This document shows positions 8,347-16,824 of a stretch of 64,000 nucleotides of DNA, in pieces (the first letter of the stretch is position 1; each line of letters opens with the position of its first letter). The DNA is from Streptomyces longisporoflavus. Lineage in GTDB: Bacteria; Actinomycetota; Actinomycetes; Streptomycetales; Streptomycetaceae. Below the pieces are notes generated by a model. That model had not been told where the DNA came from. It was given only the letters and a program-made list of their open reading frames with translations, and made no database searches. Both the position numbers and the translations under genes were made by a program. Where the stretch lies: assembly GCF_014649775.1 (NCBI RefSeq), contig NZ_BMTR01000007.1:124001-188000 (forward strand), in the 5' to 3' direction.

Positions 8347-9513
8347 ATGTCAGGCAGGCTGCTGCGGTGGGTCGGTACGGGAGCCGCGGTCGGTGCGTTG
8401 CTGGCGACGACTTCGCCGGCGTACGCCGTCCCGGAGCCCGACGACGCCACCGGGCGACCGGTCTCCGAACTCCTGACGGACCTTCAGGAGCTGTACCGGA
8501 AGGCCGAGGAGTCGACGGAGACGTACAACGCGACCGCGGAGAAGCTGAAGGCGCAGCGCGCCGAGGTCAAGCGCCTGAATCGCGGCCTGGCCCGCGCCCG
8601 GACCTCGGTGCGCGACGGCAAGGGCGAGGCGGGCCTCTTCGCCCGGCAGCAGTACCAGGGCACCACGGAGATCTCCCCCTACGTACGCCTGCTCCTCGCG
8701 CGCAACCCGCAGCAGGCCGTCGACCAGGGGCATGTGCTCGGCCGGGTGGCCGCGGAGCGCGCCGCGACGCTGGACCGGCTCGTCGGCGGCGAGCAGACGG
8801 CGGCGACGCTCGCGGCCGACGCCGAGAGCGCCCTGGAGACCCAAGTCGCCCTCGCCGCCGAGCAGAAGGACGCGCGGGACGCGGTCAAGGAGCAGCTGAA
8901 GGAGGTCGAGGAACTGCTCGCCTCACTGAGCTCGGATCAACTGGCGGAGCTCGAACGCGCCGAGGAGGAGGGGATGGCGGCAGCGCAGCGGAAGTTCCTG
9001 GACTCGGGCTCGCTGAGCGGGGCCGCGGGGTCACCGGGGTCCGCACCGACCCGCGCGCCCTCCCGGAAGGGCGAGACGGCGCTCGGCTACGCCGTGAAGC
9101 AGATCGGCAAGCCGTACAAGTGGGGCGCGGAAGGGCCCAAGTCCTTCGACTGCTCGGGACTCACCTCGAAGGCGTGGGCCAAGGCGGGCAAGGACATCCC
9201 CCGCACGTCACAGGAGCAGTGGGCGCAGCTGCGGCGGGTCTCGCTGCGGAAGCTGCGCCCCGGCGACCTGATCGTCTACTTCCCCAAGGCCACGCACGTG
9301 GCGCTGTACCTGGGCGACGGCATGGTGATCCAGGCCCCGCGCCCCGGAAGCCGGGTGAAGGTCTCCCCCATCGCCTCGAACCCGCTCCTCGGCGCGGTAC
9401 GCCCGGACCCCTCGGCCAAGCCGATGAAGAACTACGTACCCCCGAAGCTGCCCCGCGGGGCCCGCAAGGGCGAGGACGCGGGGTACGGGGAGTCGAAGGC
9501 TCCGCGGGAGTAG
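8347..9513 (+). CDS. Secreted NlpC/P60 peptidoglycan endopeptidase
   Basis: A 388-residue exported cell-wall hydrolase. Signal peptide at residues 1-22, then a long coiled-coil region (about 30-215) rich in Glu, Lys and Ala, a Ser/Pro/Gly linker, and a C-terminal NlpC/P60 domain (about 235-365). The catalytic Cys is in SFDCSGLTSKAW; the His is in THVALYLGDGMVI, with the following polar residue in the Q-A-P-R strand. The family cleaves D-Glu to diaminopimelate stem-peptide bonds. The ATG is preceded by a near-ideal GGAGGTGAT site at 8335-8343, which decides this start over the upstream in-frame codon. A strong hairpin follows the gene. Confidence 0.92.
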   Translation: MSGRLLRWVGTGAAVGALLATTSPAYAVPEPDDATGRPVSELLTDLQELYRKAEESTETYNATAEKLKAQRAEVKRLNRGLARARTSVRDGKGEAGLFARQQYQGTTEISPYVRLLLARNPQQAVDQGHVLGRVAAERAATLDRLVGGEQTAATLAADAESALETQVALAAEQKDARDAVKEQLKEVEELLASLSSDQLAELERAEEEGMAAAQRKFLDSGSLSGAAGSPGSAPTRAPSRKGETALGYAVKQIGKPYKWGAEGPKSFDCSGLTSKAWAKAGKDIPRTSQEQWAQLRRVSLRKLRPGDLIVYFPKATHVALYLGDGMVIQAPRPGSRVKVSPIASNPLLGAVRPDPSAKPMKNYVPPKLPRGARKGEDAGYGESKAPRE

Positions 9514-9523
9514 GGACAACCGG

Positions 9524-9551
9524 CGCCGGGCGGCAGCTGAGCCGCCCGGCG
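9524..9551. terminator. Bidirectional hairpin terminator
   Basis: An 11-bp perfect GC stem (CGCCGGGCGGC / GCCGCCCGGCG) with a 6-base AGCTGA loop lies between the convergent NlpC/P60 and monooxygenase genes. Outer ACCGG/CCGGT arms can extend it past a small bulge. It has no U-tract, as is usual in Streptomyces. Confidence 0.75.
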
Positions 9552-9566
9552 CACCGGTCACGGCGA

Positions 9567-10799
9567 CTAGCCCGCGAGTCCGGTCAGGTACGCGTTCGTC
9601 TTCTCGGGCTCGTAGAAGAAGTTCTCGAAGTCCGCCGGGTCGTTGAAGCCGTTCGCGAAGCGGTCCGCGGCCGGCTGGAGCTGACCCGCGGCGCCGATCA
9701 GGTTCAGGACGTGCTCCGGCGGCGGCGACAGCATCGCGTTCGTCCACTTGGTGACGTGCTGCGCCGTCTCCCAGTAGCGGTCGAACGCGGACTGCATCCA
9801 CTCCTCGTCGAACGGCTTGTCGCCGTGCGAGACGATCGAGGAGAGGTACGACGCCGCGCACTTCGACGCCGAGTTGGAACCCTGGCCCGTGATCGGGTCG
9901 TTGGCGACCACCACGTCCGCGACACCGAGGACGAGGCCGCCGCCCGGCAGCCGGCCGATCGGCTTGCGCACCGTCGGCGCGTAACGGCCGGACAGCGTGC
10001 CGCCCGCGTCCGTCAGCTCGACCTTGGTCGCCCGCGCGTACTCCCACGGCGTGAACTTCTCCATGAGCTCCAGCGTCAGCGCCAGGTGCTCGGAGGGGTC
10101 CTTGATCCCCTTGAAGACGTCGAGCGGACCGCCCGGCACGCCCTCCCAGAACAGGATGTCCGCGCGCCCGGACGTCGTGAAGGTCGGCATGACGAAGAGC
10201 TCGCCCACACCCGGCACCAGGTTGCACCGCACCGCGTCGAACTCGGGGTGCTCGGGCCGCGGCCCCATCCCGTGGACGTACGCGACGGACAGCGCACGCT
10301 GCGGCGCGTCGTACGGGGAGCGCGAGGCGTCCCGCTCGAACATCGAGACCAGCTCGCCCTTGCCCGCCGAGACGAGCACCAGGTCGTACGTACGGGAGAA
10401 GTAGTCGAGGTCGGAGACCGCGGCGCCGTGGATGACCAGCTGGCCGCCCCGCTGCGCGAACGTCTCCATCCAGCCCGCCATCTTCACGCGCTGGTCGACG
10501 GACTGGGCGAAGCCGTCCAGCTTGCCGACCCAGTCGACGGCGCGGGAGGAGTCGGGGCCCGCGACCGAGACGCCGAGGCCCTCGATCTTCGGGGCCTGCG
10601 ACTCCCAGAAGTTCAGCTGGAGGTCGCGCTCGTGCTGCAGCGCCGTGTGGAACATGCACTGCGTGGACATCACACGGCCGGACCGGACCTCGTCCGCCGT
10701 GCGGTTGGACATCAGGGTGACCTCGTAACCCTGCGACTGGAGTCCGAGAGCTATCTGGAGCCCGGCCTGACCGGCTCCGACGACGAGTATCTTCCGCAT
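9567..10799 (-). CDS. Styrene-monooxygenase-like FAD oxygenase (conservon-linked)
   Basis: A 410-residue flavoprotein similar to the oxygenase component StyA of two-component styrene/indole monooxygenases. A GXGXXG dinucleotide fold opens the protein (ILVVGAGQAGLQIALGL, about residues 4-20). A second FAD region is at GVADVVVANDPITGQGSNSAS (about 290-310), in the position of the group A hydroxylase GD motif but without a canonical GD. Members need reduced FAD from a separate reductase; none is next door. It lies 41 bases downstream of cvnD on the same strand, so it is probably part of the conservon operon, analogous to the P450 genes attached to some other conservons. The start is at MRKILVV; longer frames run back into cvnD and are not credible. 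Confidence 0.88.
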   Translation of the reverse strand: MRKILVVGAGQAGLQIALGLQSQGYEVTLMSNRTADEVRSGRVMSTQCMFHTALQHERDLQLNFWESQAPKIEGLGVSVAGPDSSRAVDWVGKLDGFAQSVDQRVKMAGWMETFAQRGGQLVIHGAAVSDLDYFSRTYDLVLVSAGKGELVSMFERDASRSPYDAPQRALSVAYVHGMGPRPEHPEFDAVRCNLVPGVGELFVMPTFTTSGRADILFWEGVPGGPLDVFKGIKDPSEHLALTLELMEKFTPWEYARATKVELTDAGGTLSGRYAPTVRKPIGRLPGGGLVLGVADVVVANDPITGQGSNSASKCAASYLSSIVSHGDKPFDEEWMQSAFDRYWETAQHVTKWTNAMLSPPPEHVLNLIGAAGQLQPAADRFANGFNDPADFENFFYEPEKTNAYLTGLAG

Positions 10800-10840
10800 G
10801 CGGCGTCTTCTCCTACGTGCTGAAAAGCTTAAGGTTAAAG

Positions 10841-11470
10841 CTATTCGGGGGTTGCTGCGAGGGCGTGGCCCACCAGCGAGAGCAGCGACTCGATCACCGA
10901 GATCCGCTGCCTCGCGTCCATGATCAGCACCGGTATGTGCGGCGAGATCGTCAGCGCCTCCCGGACGTCCGCGGGCTCGAACTCCTCGGTCCCGTCGAAG
11001 TGGTTGACGGCCACGATGTACGGCAGGCCGCAGCTCTCGAAGTAGTCGAGCGCGGGGAAGCAGTCGGGCAGCCTGCGGGTGTCGGCGAGGACGACGGCGC
11101 CGATCGCGCCGCGCACCAGGTCGTCCCACATGAACCAGAAGCGCTGCTGGCCCGGCGTACCGAAGAGGTAGAGCACGAGGTCGTCGTCGAGCGTGATCCG
11201 GCCGAAGTCCATGGCGACCGTGGTCGTGGTCTTGTCCGGGGTCGACGTGAGGTCGTCCGTGTCCTCGCTCGCCTGCGTCATCAGCGCCTCCGTCTGGAGA
11301 GGCGTGATCTCGGAGACGGCGGTGACCAGGGTCGTCTTGCCGACGCCGAAGCCGCCCGCCACCACGATCTTCGTCGCGATAGGGGCCCGGCTGCGGTCCG
11401 TCTGCCAGGCTTGGAGGTTCTCGTCCGGGTCGGGGCCCGGGATACGCAGGTCAGAGACGGCGGAGCCCAC
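10841..11470 (-). CDS. cvnD: Conservon GTPase CvnD
   Basis: A 209-residue small GTP-binding protein of the Rab/MglA-like conservon type. Visible motifs are the Walker A GGFGVGKTTLV (about residues 38-48), the DFGRI..D switch region, the FGTPGQQRFWFMW G3 motif, and the guanine-specificity motif NHFD (in AVNHFDG). CvnD proteins act at the inner membrane with the kinase-like CvnA. GTG start; overlaps the end of cvnC by 20 bases, so translation is coupled. Between its stop and the next gene there is an AT-rich AGCTT-N7-AAGCT inverted repeat (10826-10842). Confidence 0.95.
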   Translation of the reverse strand: MGSAVSDLRIPGPDPDENLQAWQTDRSRAPIATKIVVAGGFGVGKTTLVTAVSEITPLQTEALMTQASEDTDDLTSTPDKTTTTVAMDFGRITLDDDLVLYLFGTPGQQRFWFMWDDLVRGAIGAVVLADTRRLPDCFPALDYFESCGLPYIVAVNHFDGTEEFEPADVREALTISPHIPVLIMDARQRISVIESLLSLVGHALAATPE

Positions 11471-11855
11471 TGAGCACCCTTTCCAGCAGTGCGCGGTCCG
11501 GCTGTCCCGGGCCGTGGCCCGTTCCGTACACGCGGATCTTTCCCTGGTCTGCGAGGTCGCTGATGAGGACGCGGACCACGCCGAGCGGCATCTTCAGGAG
11601 CGCGGCGATCTCCGCGACCGTACGCATCCGGCGGCAGATCTCGACGATGGCCCGCATCTCCGGCATGACACGGGCGATGGCGTTGCCCTGCGGCAGCTCA
11701 CGGCGCTCCTCGGGGGCTTCGAGAGCGGCCACGAACGTCTCGACGAGCAGGACGTGACCGAAGCGGGTGCGGCCCCCGGTGAGCGAGTACGGGCGTACGC
11801 GCGAGGGTTTGCGATCGCCGCCCCGCTGGGGCAGCTTGCCGGGCTTACTGCTCAT
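11451..11855 (-). CDS. cvnC: Conservon protein CvnC (DUF742)
   Basis: A 134-residue DUF742 protein. The characteristic features are the R-V-R-P-Y-S-L-T-G-G-R-T opening (about residues 19-30) and the winged-helix-like segment I.EICRRMRTVAEIAALLKMPLGVVRVLISDLADQGKI. It is cytoplasmic and by family knowledge interacts with the other Cvn proteins. It overlaps cvnB by 4 bases and cvnD by 20 bases. Confidence 0.95.
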   Translation of the reverse strand: MSSKPGKLPQRGGDRKPSRVRPYSLTGGRTRFGHVLLVETFVAALEAPEERRELPQGNAIARVMPEMRAIVEICRRMRTVAEIAALLKMPLGVVRVLISDLADQGKIRVYGTGHGPGQPDRALLERVLSGLRRL

Positions 11856-12388
11856 CGGACGCTCTCCATCGACTGGCGCAGCTCACTGCGGAGTTCGGGG
11901 GTGAGGACATGCCCGGCGCGGCCGACGAAGAGCGCCATGTGGTACGCGACGACGCTCATGTCGCAGTCCGGGGTGGCGTGCACGCCGAGCAGCGAGCCGT
12001 CGCTGATCGACATCACGAAGAGGCTGCCCTCCTCCATGGCGACGACGGTCTGCTTGACCGCTCCCGCGTCCATCAGCTTGCCGGCGCCGATGCACAGGGA
12101 GCCGAGGCCGGACACGATGGTGGCGAGGTCCGCGCTCGATCCCCTGGGGCCCGAACTGTTGTCGACCGCCTGTTCGTTGTTCCGTGCGGGGTCGGAGGAG
12201 AGCAGGAGCAGTCCGTCGGAGGAGACCACCGCGACCGAAAGCAGACCCGGCACCTCCTCGACGAGGTTGGTGAGCAGCCAGTGCAGGTTGCGGGCTTCGC
12301 TGCTCAGTCCGAACCCGACGGTTCTCTCACCGGTGGCGGACTTACTGCTTCCTGCGGAAGAGCCGGGTGAGCGCATGGGCGCAGTCAA
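11852..12388 (-). CDS. cvnB: Conservon roadblock/LC7 protein CvnB
   Basis: A 178-residue roadblock/LC7-domain protein, the presumed regulator of the GTPase CvnD. The LC7 fold runs from LHWLLTNLVEEVPGLLSVAVVSSDGLLLLSS (about residues 35-66) to the C-terminal helix. I choose the TTG at 12388 because a GGAGG at 12396-12400 lies 7 bases before it, while the in-frame ATG at 12376 would be 19 bases from that site. The TTG overlaps the cvnA stop as TTGA, as is typical for coupled conservon genes. Confidence 0.93.
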   Translation of the reverse strand: MTAPMRSPGSSAGSSKSATGERTVGFGLSSEARNLHWLLTNLVEEVPGLLSVAVVSSDGLLLLSSDPARNNEQAVDNSSGPRGSSADLATIVSGLGSLCIGAGKLMDAGAVKQTVVAMEEGSLFVMSISDGSLLGVHATPDCDMSVVAYHMALFVGRAGHVLTPELRSELRQSMESVR

Positions 12389-15378
12389 CTACTTGCCTCC
12401 TCGACTGTGTCCCCCATGTTGTTTTCGGAATCCGCGGTCTCTGCGGTCTCTGCGGTCTCTGTGGTGCCTGTGGTGCCTGTGGTTTTTGTGTCTTCGGCGG
12501 TGCTTTCGTTCAGCTCGGCCTCCACGTCGCGGCGGCCGCTGATGGCTCCCTGGTGGAAGCCGCCGAGGCGCTTGCGCAGCGCTTCGGCGTCGACGGAGCC
12601 GCTGCGCGCCTTGGGCACGGCGGGTCCCGGTGCGGTGATCTTGGGCGTGCGCTTGGGAAGGCCCTTGTCGGTGACGCGCTCCCACTTGGGGGCGGGCTCT
12701 TCCTCGGGGACTGGCGGAAGGGTCAGCTCCATGGTCGTCTCAGGCGAAGCCCCGGGGTCGGCGTCGACCTCGGGGGCAGCCTCGACCTCGGGGGCAGCCT
12801 CGACCTCGGCGTCAGCCTCGGCCGCCGGCTCCGCGTCGGCTTCCCGCACCGCGTGCTCCGCAGCCGCGATCAGCGGATCCTCGGCAGCTCCCGCGTCGGC
12901 AGCCCCCGCGTCGGCGGACAGCGCCGAGCGCCCCGGCAGCACATTGGAGTTGGCCTCCGCTTCCGAGCCCGGAAGGTGCAGGGCGGGCGCGGCGCCGGCC
13001 ACGGGCACACCGACCGGCGGCGCTCCCACCGCGGGCGCCGCGGCCAGGATCGGCTTCGGCAGGACCACGACGGCCGCGATGCCGCCCTGCTTCTGCTCGC
13101 GCAGCCGCACCCGCGCCCCGTGCCGCGCGGCGAGCCGGGCCACGACGTAGAGACCGAGGCCGAGCCCGTCCCCGCTCTCCTGGTCGTACGCGTCGTCCGG
13201 ACGGAACTCCGCGAGGCGGGAGTTGAGCTCGTCCATGCGGTCCGGCGTGACGCCTATCCCCTCGTCCTGCACGGAGAGCATGACCTCGCCGCTCTCCAGG
13301 AGCCAGCCGGAGACCTCGACGGAGGCGTCCGGCGGCGAGAACGAGGTCGCGTTCTCCAGGAGCTCGGCGACCAGGTGGCTGATGTCGTCCGCGGCGAAGC
13401 CCGCGACGTGCGCGTGCGGCGGCAGCGTGGCGATACGCACCCGCTCGTACCGCTCGATCTCGCTGACGGCGGCGCGTACGACGTCGACGAGCGGGACGGG
13501 GCCGGGGTGCTGGTGGCCGTGCTCGGCACCGGCGAGGACCAGGAGGTTCTCGCTGTGCCGGCGCATGACCGTGGCGAAGTGGTCGAGCTTGAAGAGCGTG
13601 GCGAGGCGGTCGGGGTCCTGCTCGCGCTCCTCCAGGTTCTCGATGACGGCGAGCTGCCGCTCCACCAGGCCGAGGGTGCGCAGGGCCAGGTTCACGAACG
13701 TGCCGTGGATGGACTGCCGCACCCGCTCCAGGTGGGCGGCGGCCTCGGTCAGTTCGGCGCGCAGCGCGTCGCGCTCGTCGGCCATGGACTGCCGCTTGCC
13801 GATGAGGTGCTTGCGGTCGGCTTCGAGCGTGGTCAGGCGCTCGGTGAGGGCGGCCGCGTGCTCGTGCAGCGCGTTGACGGACCGTACGACCTGGGCGAAC
13901 TCGTCGTCGCGGCCGGTGAAGCGGATCGGCTCCTGCGGCGCGGGCTCGGTGGCCAGGCGGGCCGAGCCGATGCGCAGGACGGCGAGCGGGCGGGTCAGGC
14001 TGCGGGCCATCGCCATGGAGACGCCGACCGCGACGAGCAGCGTGACGCCGATGAGCGCGACGCGGATCTCCAGGGCCGTCACGTCGTCGTCGCGCAGCTT
14101 GGCGAGGTCCTTGGTGCGCTGCACGGTGAGCGCGGACTCGGCGCCGCGCATCATCTCGATGCGGGCGGAGAGCGCGGTGTCGAGCTTCTTGCGGTCGTAG
14201 CCGCGTTCGGCGGTGGAGAGCGTGGGCTGGTCGGTGAGACGGGAGAGGTACTTCTCCGCCGTCGTCACCTCGCTGCCCGTGACCGTCGAGTCGTACGTGC
14301 CTCGCGCGGCGTCCGTCGCCGCGTCCCGGAAGTCGGCGACGGCGGCCTGTTCGCGGACGTGGGCCTGCTGGCCCGCGGCGCTGAGGCCGTCGCGGGCCCG
14401 GCCCGCGGCGGGGGACTCGTCGACCACGGTGGTGGGCAGGCCGGTGACGGGGTCGACGGCGGTGCTCGTCTCCGTGGAGCGGGGGACGGCGAGAGCGGCG
14501 AGGAGCAGGCCGCGGGCGCTCGCCGCCTGTTCGACGGCGTGGTCGAGGTCGGCGAGGGCGTAGGCGCCGGAGCCGGCCCGGGGCGGGGTCTGCTCGGCGA
14601 GTTCGCGGGTGAGGCCGTGCAGTTCGGTGATGACGGCCGTGTACGCGGTGTGGGCTTCCAGAGCACTGCCCTTGCCGGTGAGCGCCGCTCTGCGTACGGC
14701 ACCGATGTCGGCGAGGTCCTTGCGCAGGCCCGCCGGGGCGTCGGCCGTGCGCAGCTCGTCGACCTGGCGGTCGACGCGGGCGCTGCGGCTCTCGGAGAGC
14801 CCCTGGCCCTGCGGTCGGCCCGCCGCGATGAAGGAGGTGACCTCGTCACGCTCGTCGGCCAGCGAGTGGCTCAGCGACACGGCGTTCTGGGTCTGCTCGG
14901 CGAGGGTCACCAGCCGCTGCGCGTCGCTCAGCTGCCCGGAGGCGGCGACGACGGCGGGCGCTCCGGCTCCGGCGATCGCCGCGGCCACGACCGCGACGGC
15001 GACGATCAGCCGATTGCGTACGCGGGCGGTGGGCTTGGAGTTGACGGACTTGGCCTTGGCGGGAGCCGAGGACTTGGCGGGCTTCGGGGGGCCTGCGTCG
15101 GCGGGGTTCTCCGCGGAGCCGGTCGGGGCCTCGGCGGGCTTCGGGCCGTCAGGCGCCGTCGCGCCGGGGGCGTTGTGCGCTCCCACCGGGTTCCCGGCCG
15201 CTGCGCCCTCGGCTGCCGTGCCCTCGGCCGCCGGGTTCTCTGTCGCCGCATGCTCGGGCGAGCGCTCTGTAGGAGTGGTCGCGCCCGGCGTGGCTCCTTC
15301 GGAAGCCGTCTGCTTGCCCTTGCGCCCAGGCCGCATCTTCTGCACCGGTGCTCGCATTCTTGTTTTTCGTCTGCCCAT
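12385..15378 (-). CDS. cvnA: Conservon sensor-kinase-like protein CvnA
   Basis: A large (997-residue) membrane protein resembling a sensor kinase. After a basic, Ala/Pro/Glu-rich cytoplasmic leader of about 120 residues comes a membrane helix (IVAVAVVAAAIAGAGAPAVV), a long extracytoplasmic sensor region, a second helix (VALIGVTLLVAVGVSMAMA), a HAMP linker, a coiled region in place of a clear H-box helix, and a HATPase_c domain with ELLENATSFS (N-box), QDEGIGV (G1) and GLGLYVVARLAARHG (G2). The C-terminal third is an acidic Ala/Glu/Pro tail with EVEAAPEVEAAPEV repeats. I start at MGRRKTR, the first ATG with no stop behind it and no better site; a later start at MRAPVQK is possible. Confidence 0.92.
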   Translation of the reverse strand: MGRRKTRMRAPVQKMRPGRKGKQTASEGATPGATTPTERSPEHAATENPAAEGTAAEGAAAGNPVGAHNAPGATAPDGPKPAEAPTGSAENPADAGPPKPAKSSAPAKAKSVNSKPTARVRNRLIVAVAVVAAAIAGAGAPAVVAASGQLSDAQRLVTLAEQTQNAVSLSHSLADERDEVTSFIAAGRPQGQGLSESRSARVDRQVDELRTADAPAGLRKDLADIGAVRRAALTGKGSALEAHTAYTAVITELHGLTRELAEQTPPRAGSGAYALADLDHAVEQAASARGLLLAALAVPRSTETSTAVDPVTGLPTTVVDESPAAGRARDGLSAAGQQAHVREQAAVADFRDAATDAARGTYDSTVTGSEVTTAEKYLSRLTDQPTLSTAERGYDRKKLDTALSARIEMMRGAESALTVQRTKDLAKLRDDDVTALEIRVALIGVTLLVAVGVSMAMARSLTRPLAVLRIGSARLATEPAPQEPIRFTGRDDEFAQVVRSVNALHEHAAALTERLTTLEADRKHLIGKRQSMADERDALRAELTEAAAHLERVRQSIHGTFVNLALRTLGLVERQLAVIENLEEREQDPDRLATLFKLDHFATVMRRHSENLLVLAGAEHGHQHPGPVPLVDVVRAAVSEIERYERVRIATLPPHAHVAGFAADDISHLVAELLENATSFSPPDASVEVSGWLLESGEVMLSVQDEGIGVTPDRMDELNSRLAEFRPDDAYDQESGDGLGLGLYVVARLAARHGARVRLREQKQGGIAAVVVLPKPILAAAPAVGAPPVGVPVAGAAPALHLPGSEAEANSNVLPGRSALSADAGAADAGAAEDPLIAAAEHAVREADAEPAAEADAEVEAAPEVEAAPEVDADPGASPETTMELTLPPVPEEEPAPKWERVTDKGLPKRTPKITAPGPAVPKARSGSVDAEALRKRLGGFHQGAISGRRDVEAELNESTAEDTKTTGTTGTTETAETAETADSENNMGDTVEEASS

Positions 15379-15715
15379 GGGCCCGGGTGACGATTCGTCA
15401 ACGCACGAGCCCCCCGGTACGGCTCCAGACCCTTCCAGTGCCGATGGGTGGCAGTCGTGCATCACATGCCTGGCCACCCGAAGGAGTGAACATCGGCGGG
15501 GAGTTGGGGAGCAAGTCCCGGCCCGGCCCGAAAGTCCCGTCCGCGGAGCGCCGGTTGGACGTCGACCGCAGGCTTTGGCAGGATTCGCCGCCACACGCCG
15601 CCGGAAGCGATCATTCCGACTGAAATCCGGCGCCTGACCTGCTGGTCCGGGGCCGACTCCCGCCTGTTTCGCGGCCCCCGGCCGACCTTGTGAAGGCCTC
15701 GTGCAGACTGGCCGG
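15379..15715. other. Divergent intergenic region upstream of cvnA and the PP2C gene
   Basis: This 337-base region between divergent genes must carry the conservon promoter and that of the phosphatase gene. The only element I can place with some support is CAGACT at 15704-15709, 6 bases before the phosphatase ATG. No convincing coding sequence or long inverted repeat was found. Confidence 0.4.
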
Positions 15716-16561
15716 ATGCGCATTGAACTCGCCACCGAGCCCGGAGACCCGGCACGCCCCAACGAGGACTACGCGGCGGTCATGCTTCCCGCATCCGGAC
15801 AGGGCGGATCACTCATCCTCCTGGACGGCGTGACTCCGCCTGGCGGCGACGTCGGCTGTCTGCATTCCGTCCCGTGGTTCACCGCGCGGCTCGGGGGTGC
15901 GCTGGGGGAACTGTCCGTTTCACGGCGGGATATGACGCTCCCCGAGATCCTCGCGGCGGCGATCACGCGCACCGCCGACGCCCATCGCCGGACCTGTGAC
16001 CTTTCTCACCCGCGCACCCCTCAGGCAACGGTGGTGTTGGTGCGTTGGGACGCCGAACAGGTCGAACACCTGGTCCTGTCCGACTCCGCGCTCCTCGTCG
16101 CGGGCCCGGACGGCCGGGTCACGCCGGTGCTCGACGAACGCCTCACGGGGCTGCCGCCGAGGATCGGCGAGCTGCGCGCCGCGGTGCGCGCACTGCCGCT
16201 CGGCTCCGCCGAACGCGCGGCCGCGGGCCGGGTGTACGGCGCCGCCGTGGAGGCCCTGCGAAACGCCGAGGACGGTTTCTTCACCGCCGCCGCGGACCCG
16301 TCGGCGGCGGCACGGGCGGTCACCGGCACCTCGCCCCGTACGGAGGTGTCGGCGGTGGCCGCCCTGACGGACGGGGTCGGCCGCTGGGTCGAGGTGTTCC
16401 GCCAGGGCGACTGGACGGAGTGCTTCGAACTGCTCCGCAAGGACGGGCCGCAGCGCCTGGTGGACCGGGTACGCGAGCTGGAACGGTCGGACCCCGAGGG
16501 CACGGCACATCCCCGCGGCAAGCGACATGACGACGCGGCTGTCGTTTACGCGGAGCTGTGA
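15716..16561 (+). CDS. PP2C-type protein phosphatase-like protein
   Basis: A 281-residue soluble protein resembling PPM/PP2C serine-threonine phosphatases. Metal-binding motifs are seen at GDPARPNEDYA (about residues 10-20), LILLDGVTPPGGD (about 34-46), a central LVLSDSALLV strand (in the place of the usual GDSR), ALTDGVGRWV and the C-terminal KRHDDAAVVYAEL. The DG and DD aspartates are in place, so metal binding is likely. It has no sensory domain, unlike many Streptomyces PP2C proteins. It is divergent from the conservon; a functional link is only suggested by position. Confidence 0.82.
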   Translation: MRIELATEPGDPARPNEDYAAVMLPASGQGGSLILLDGVTPPGGDVGCLHSVPWFTARLGGALGELSVSRRDMTLPEILAAAITRTADAHRRTCDLSHPRTPQATVVLVRWDAEQVEHLVLSDSALLVAGPDGRVTPVLDERLTGLPPRIGELRAAVRALPLGSAERAAAGRVYGAAVEALRNAEDGFFTAAADPSAAARAVTGTSPRTEVSAVAALTDGVGRWVEVFRQGDWTECFELLRKDGPQRLVDRVRELERSDPEGTAHPRGKRHDDAAVVYAEL

Positions 16562-16601
16562 GGGAGGCTGCCGCCTGCTGTGCCGCTTTGCCTGCGGGCA
16601 C

Positions 16602-16754
16602 GTGGTGGCTGGCCGCGCAGTTCCCCGCGCCCCTTCGGGGGCCCTGGCGCCCCGCAAGGGGCGCGAGGAACGGCGCGAGCAACCACACACCCCCCGCAGC
16701 CGACAAACGACAGGCAGCCCCGCAAGGGGCGCGGGGAACTGCGCGAGCAACCAC
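16602..16754. repeat. Three copies of a Streptomyces extragenic GC repeat, two in inverted order
   Basis: Copy A (16602-16640) contains CGCGCAGTTCCCCGCGCCCC followed by TTCGGGG. Copies B (16650-16687) and C (16718-16754) carry the reverse complement, including GCGCGAGCAACCAC. A and B are separated by only about 9 bases and can fold into a very long hairpin. A fourth copy is at 61801-61840. The repeat sits between the convergent PP2C and MarR genes, where it may act as a terminator. Confidence 0.85.
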
Positions 16755-16770
16755 CGCGCACCCGCAGCCA

Positions 16771-16815
16771 ACAGGGCGCCCCCGCCAGGAACAGGGCGCC
16801 CCCGCCAGGAACAGG
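16771..16815. repeat. Tandem duplication of a 20-bp unit
   Basis: The unit ACAGGGCGCCCCCGCCAGGA is present twice back to back (16771-16790, 16791-16810), followed by a five-base start of a third copy. It lies just after the marR stop, and looks like a recent slippage or duplication in non-coding sequence. Confidence 0.85.
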
Positions 16816-16824
16816 CCGGCCCCC

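Noticed and set aside
12367-15390. A 1007-codon plus-strand frame across cvnA
   Set aside because: It is the shadow of cvnA; it is Gly/Arg/Val repetitive and has no domain, while the minus-strand product has clear kinase-like motifs.
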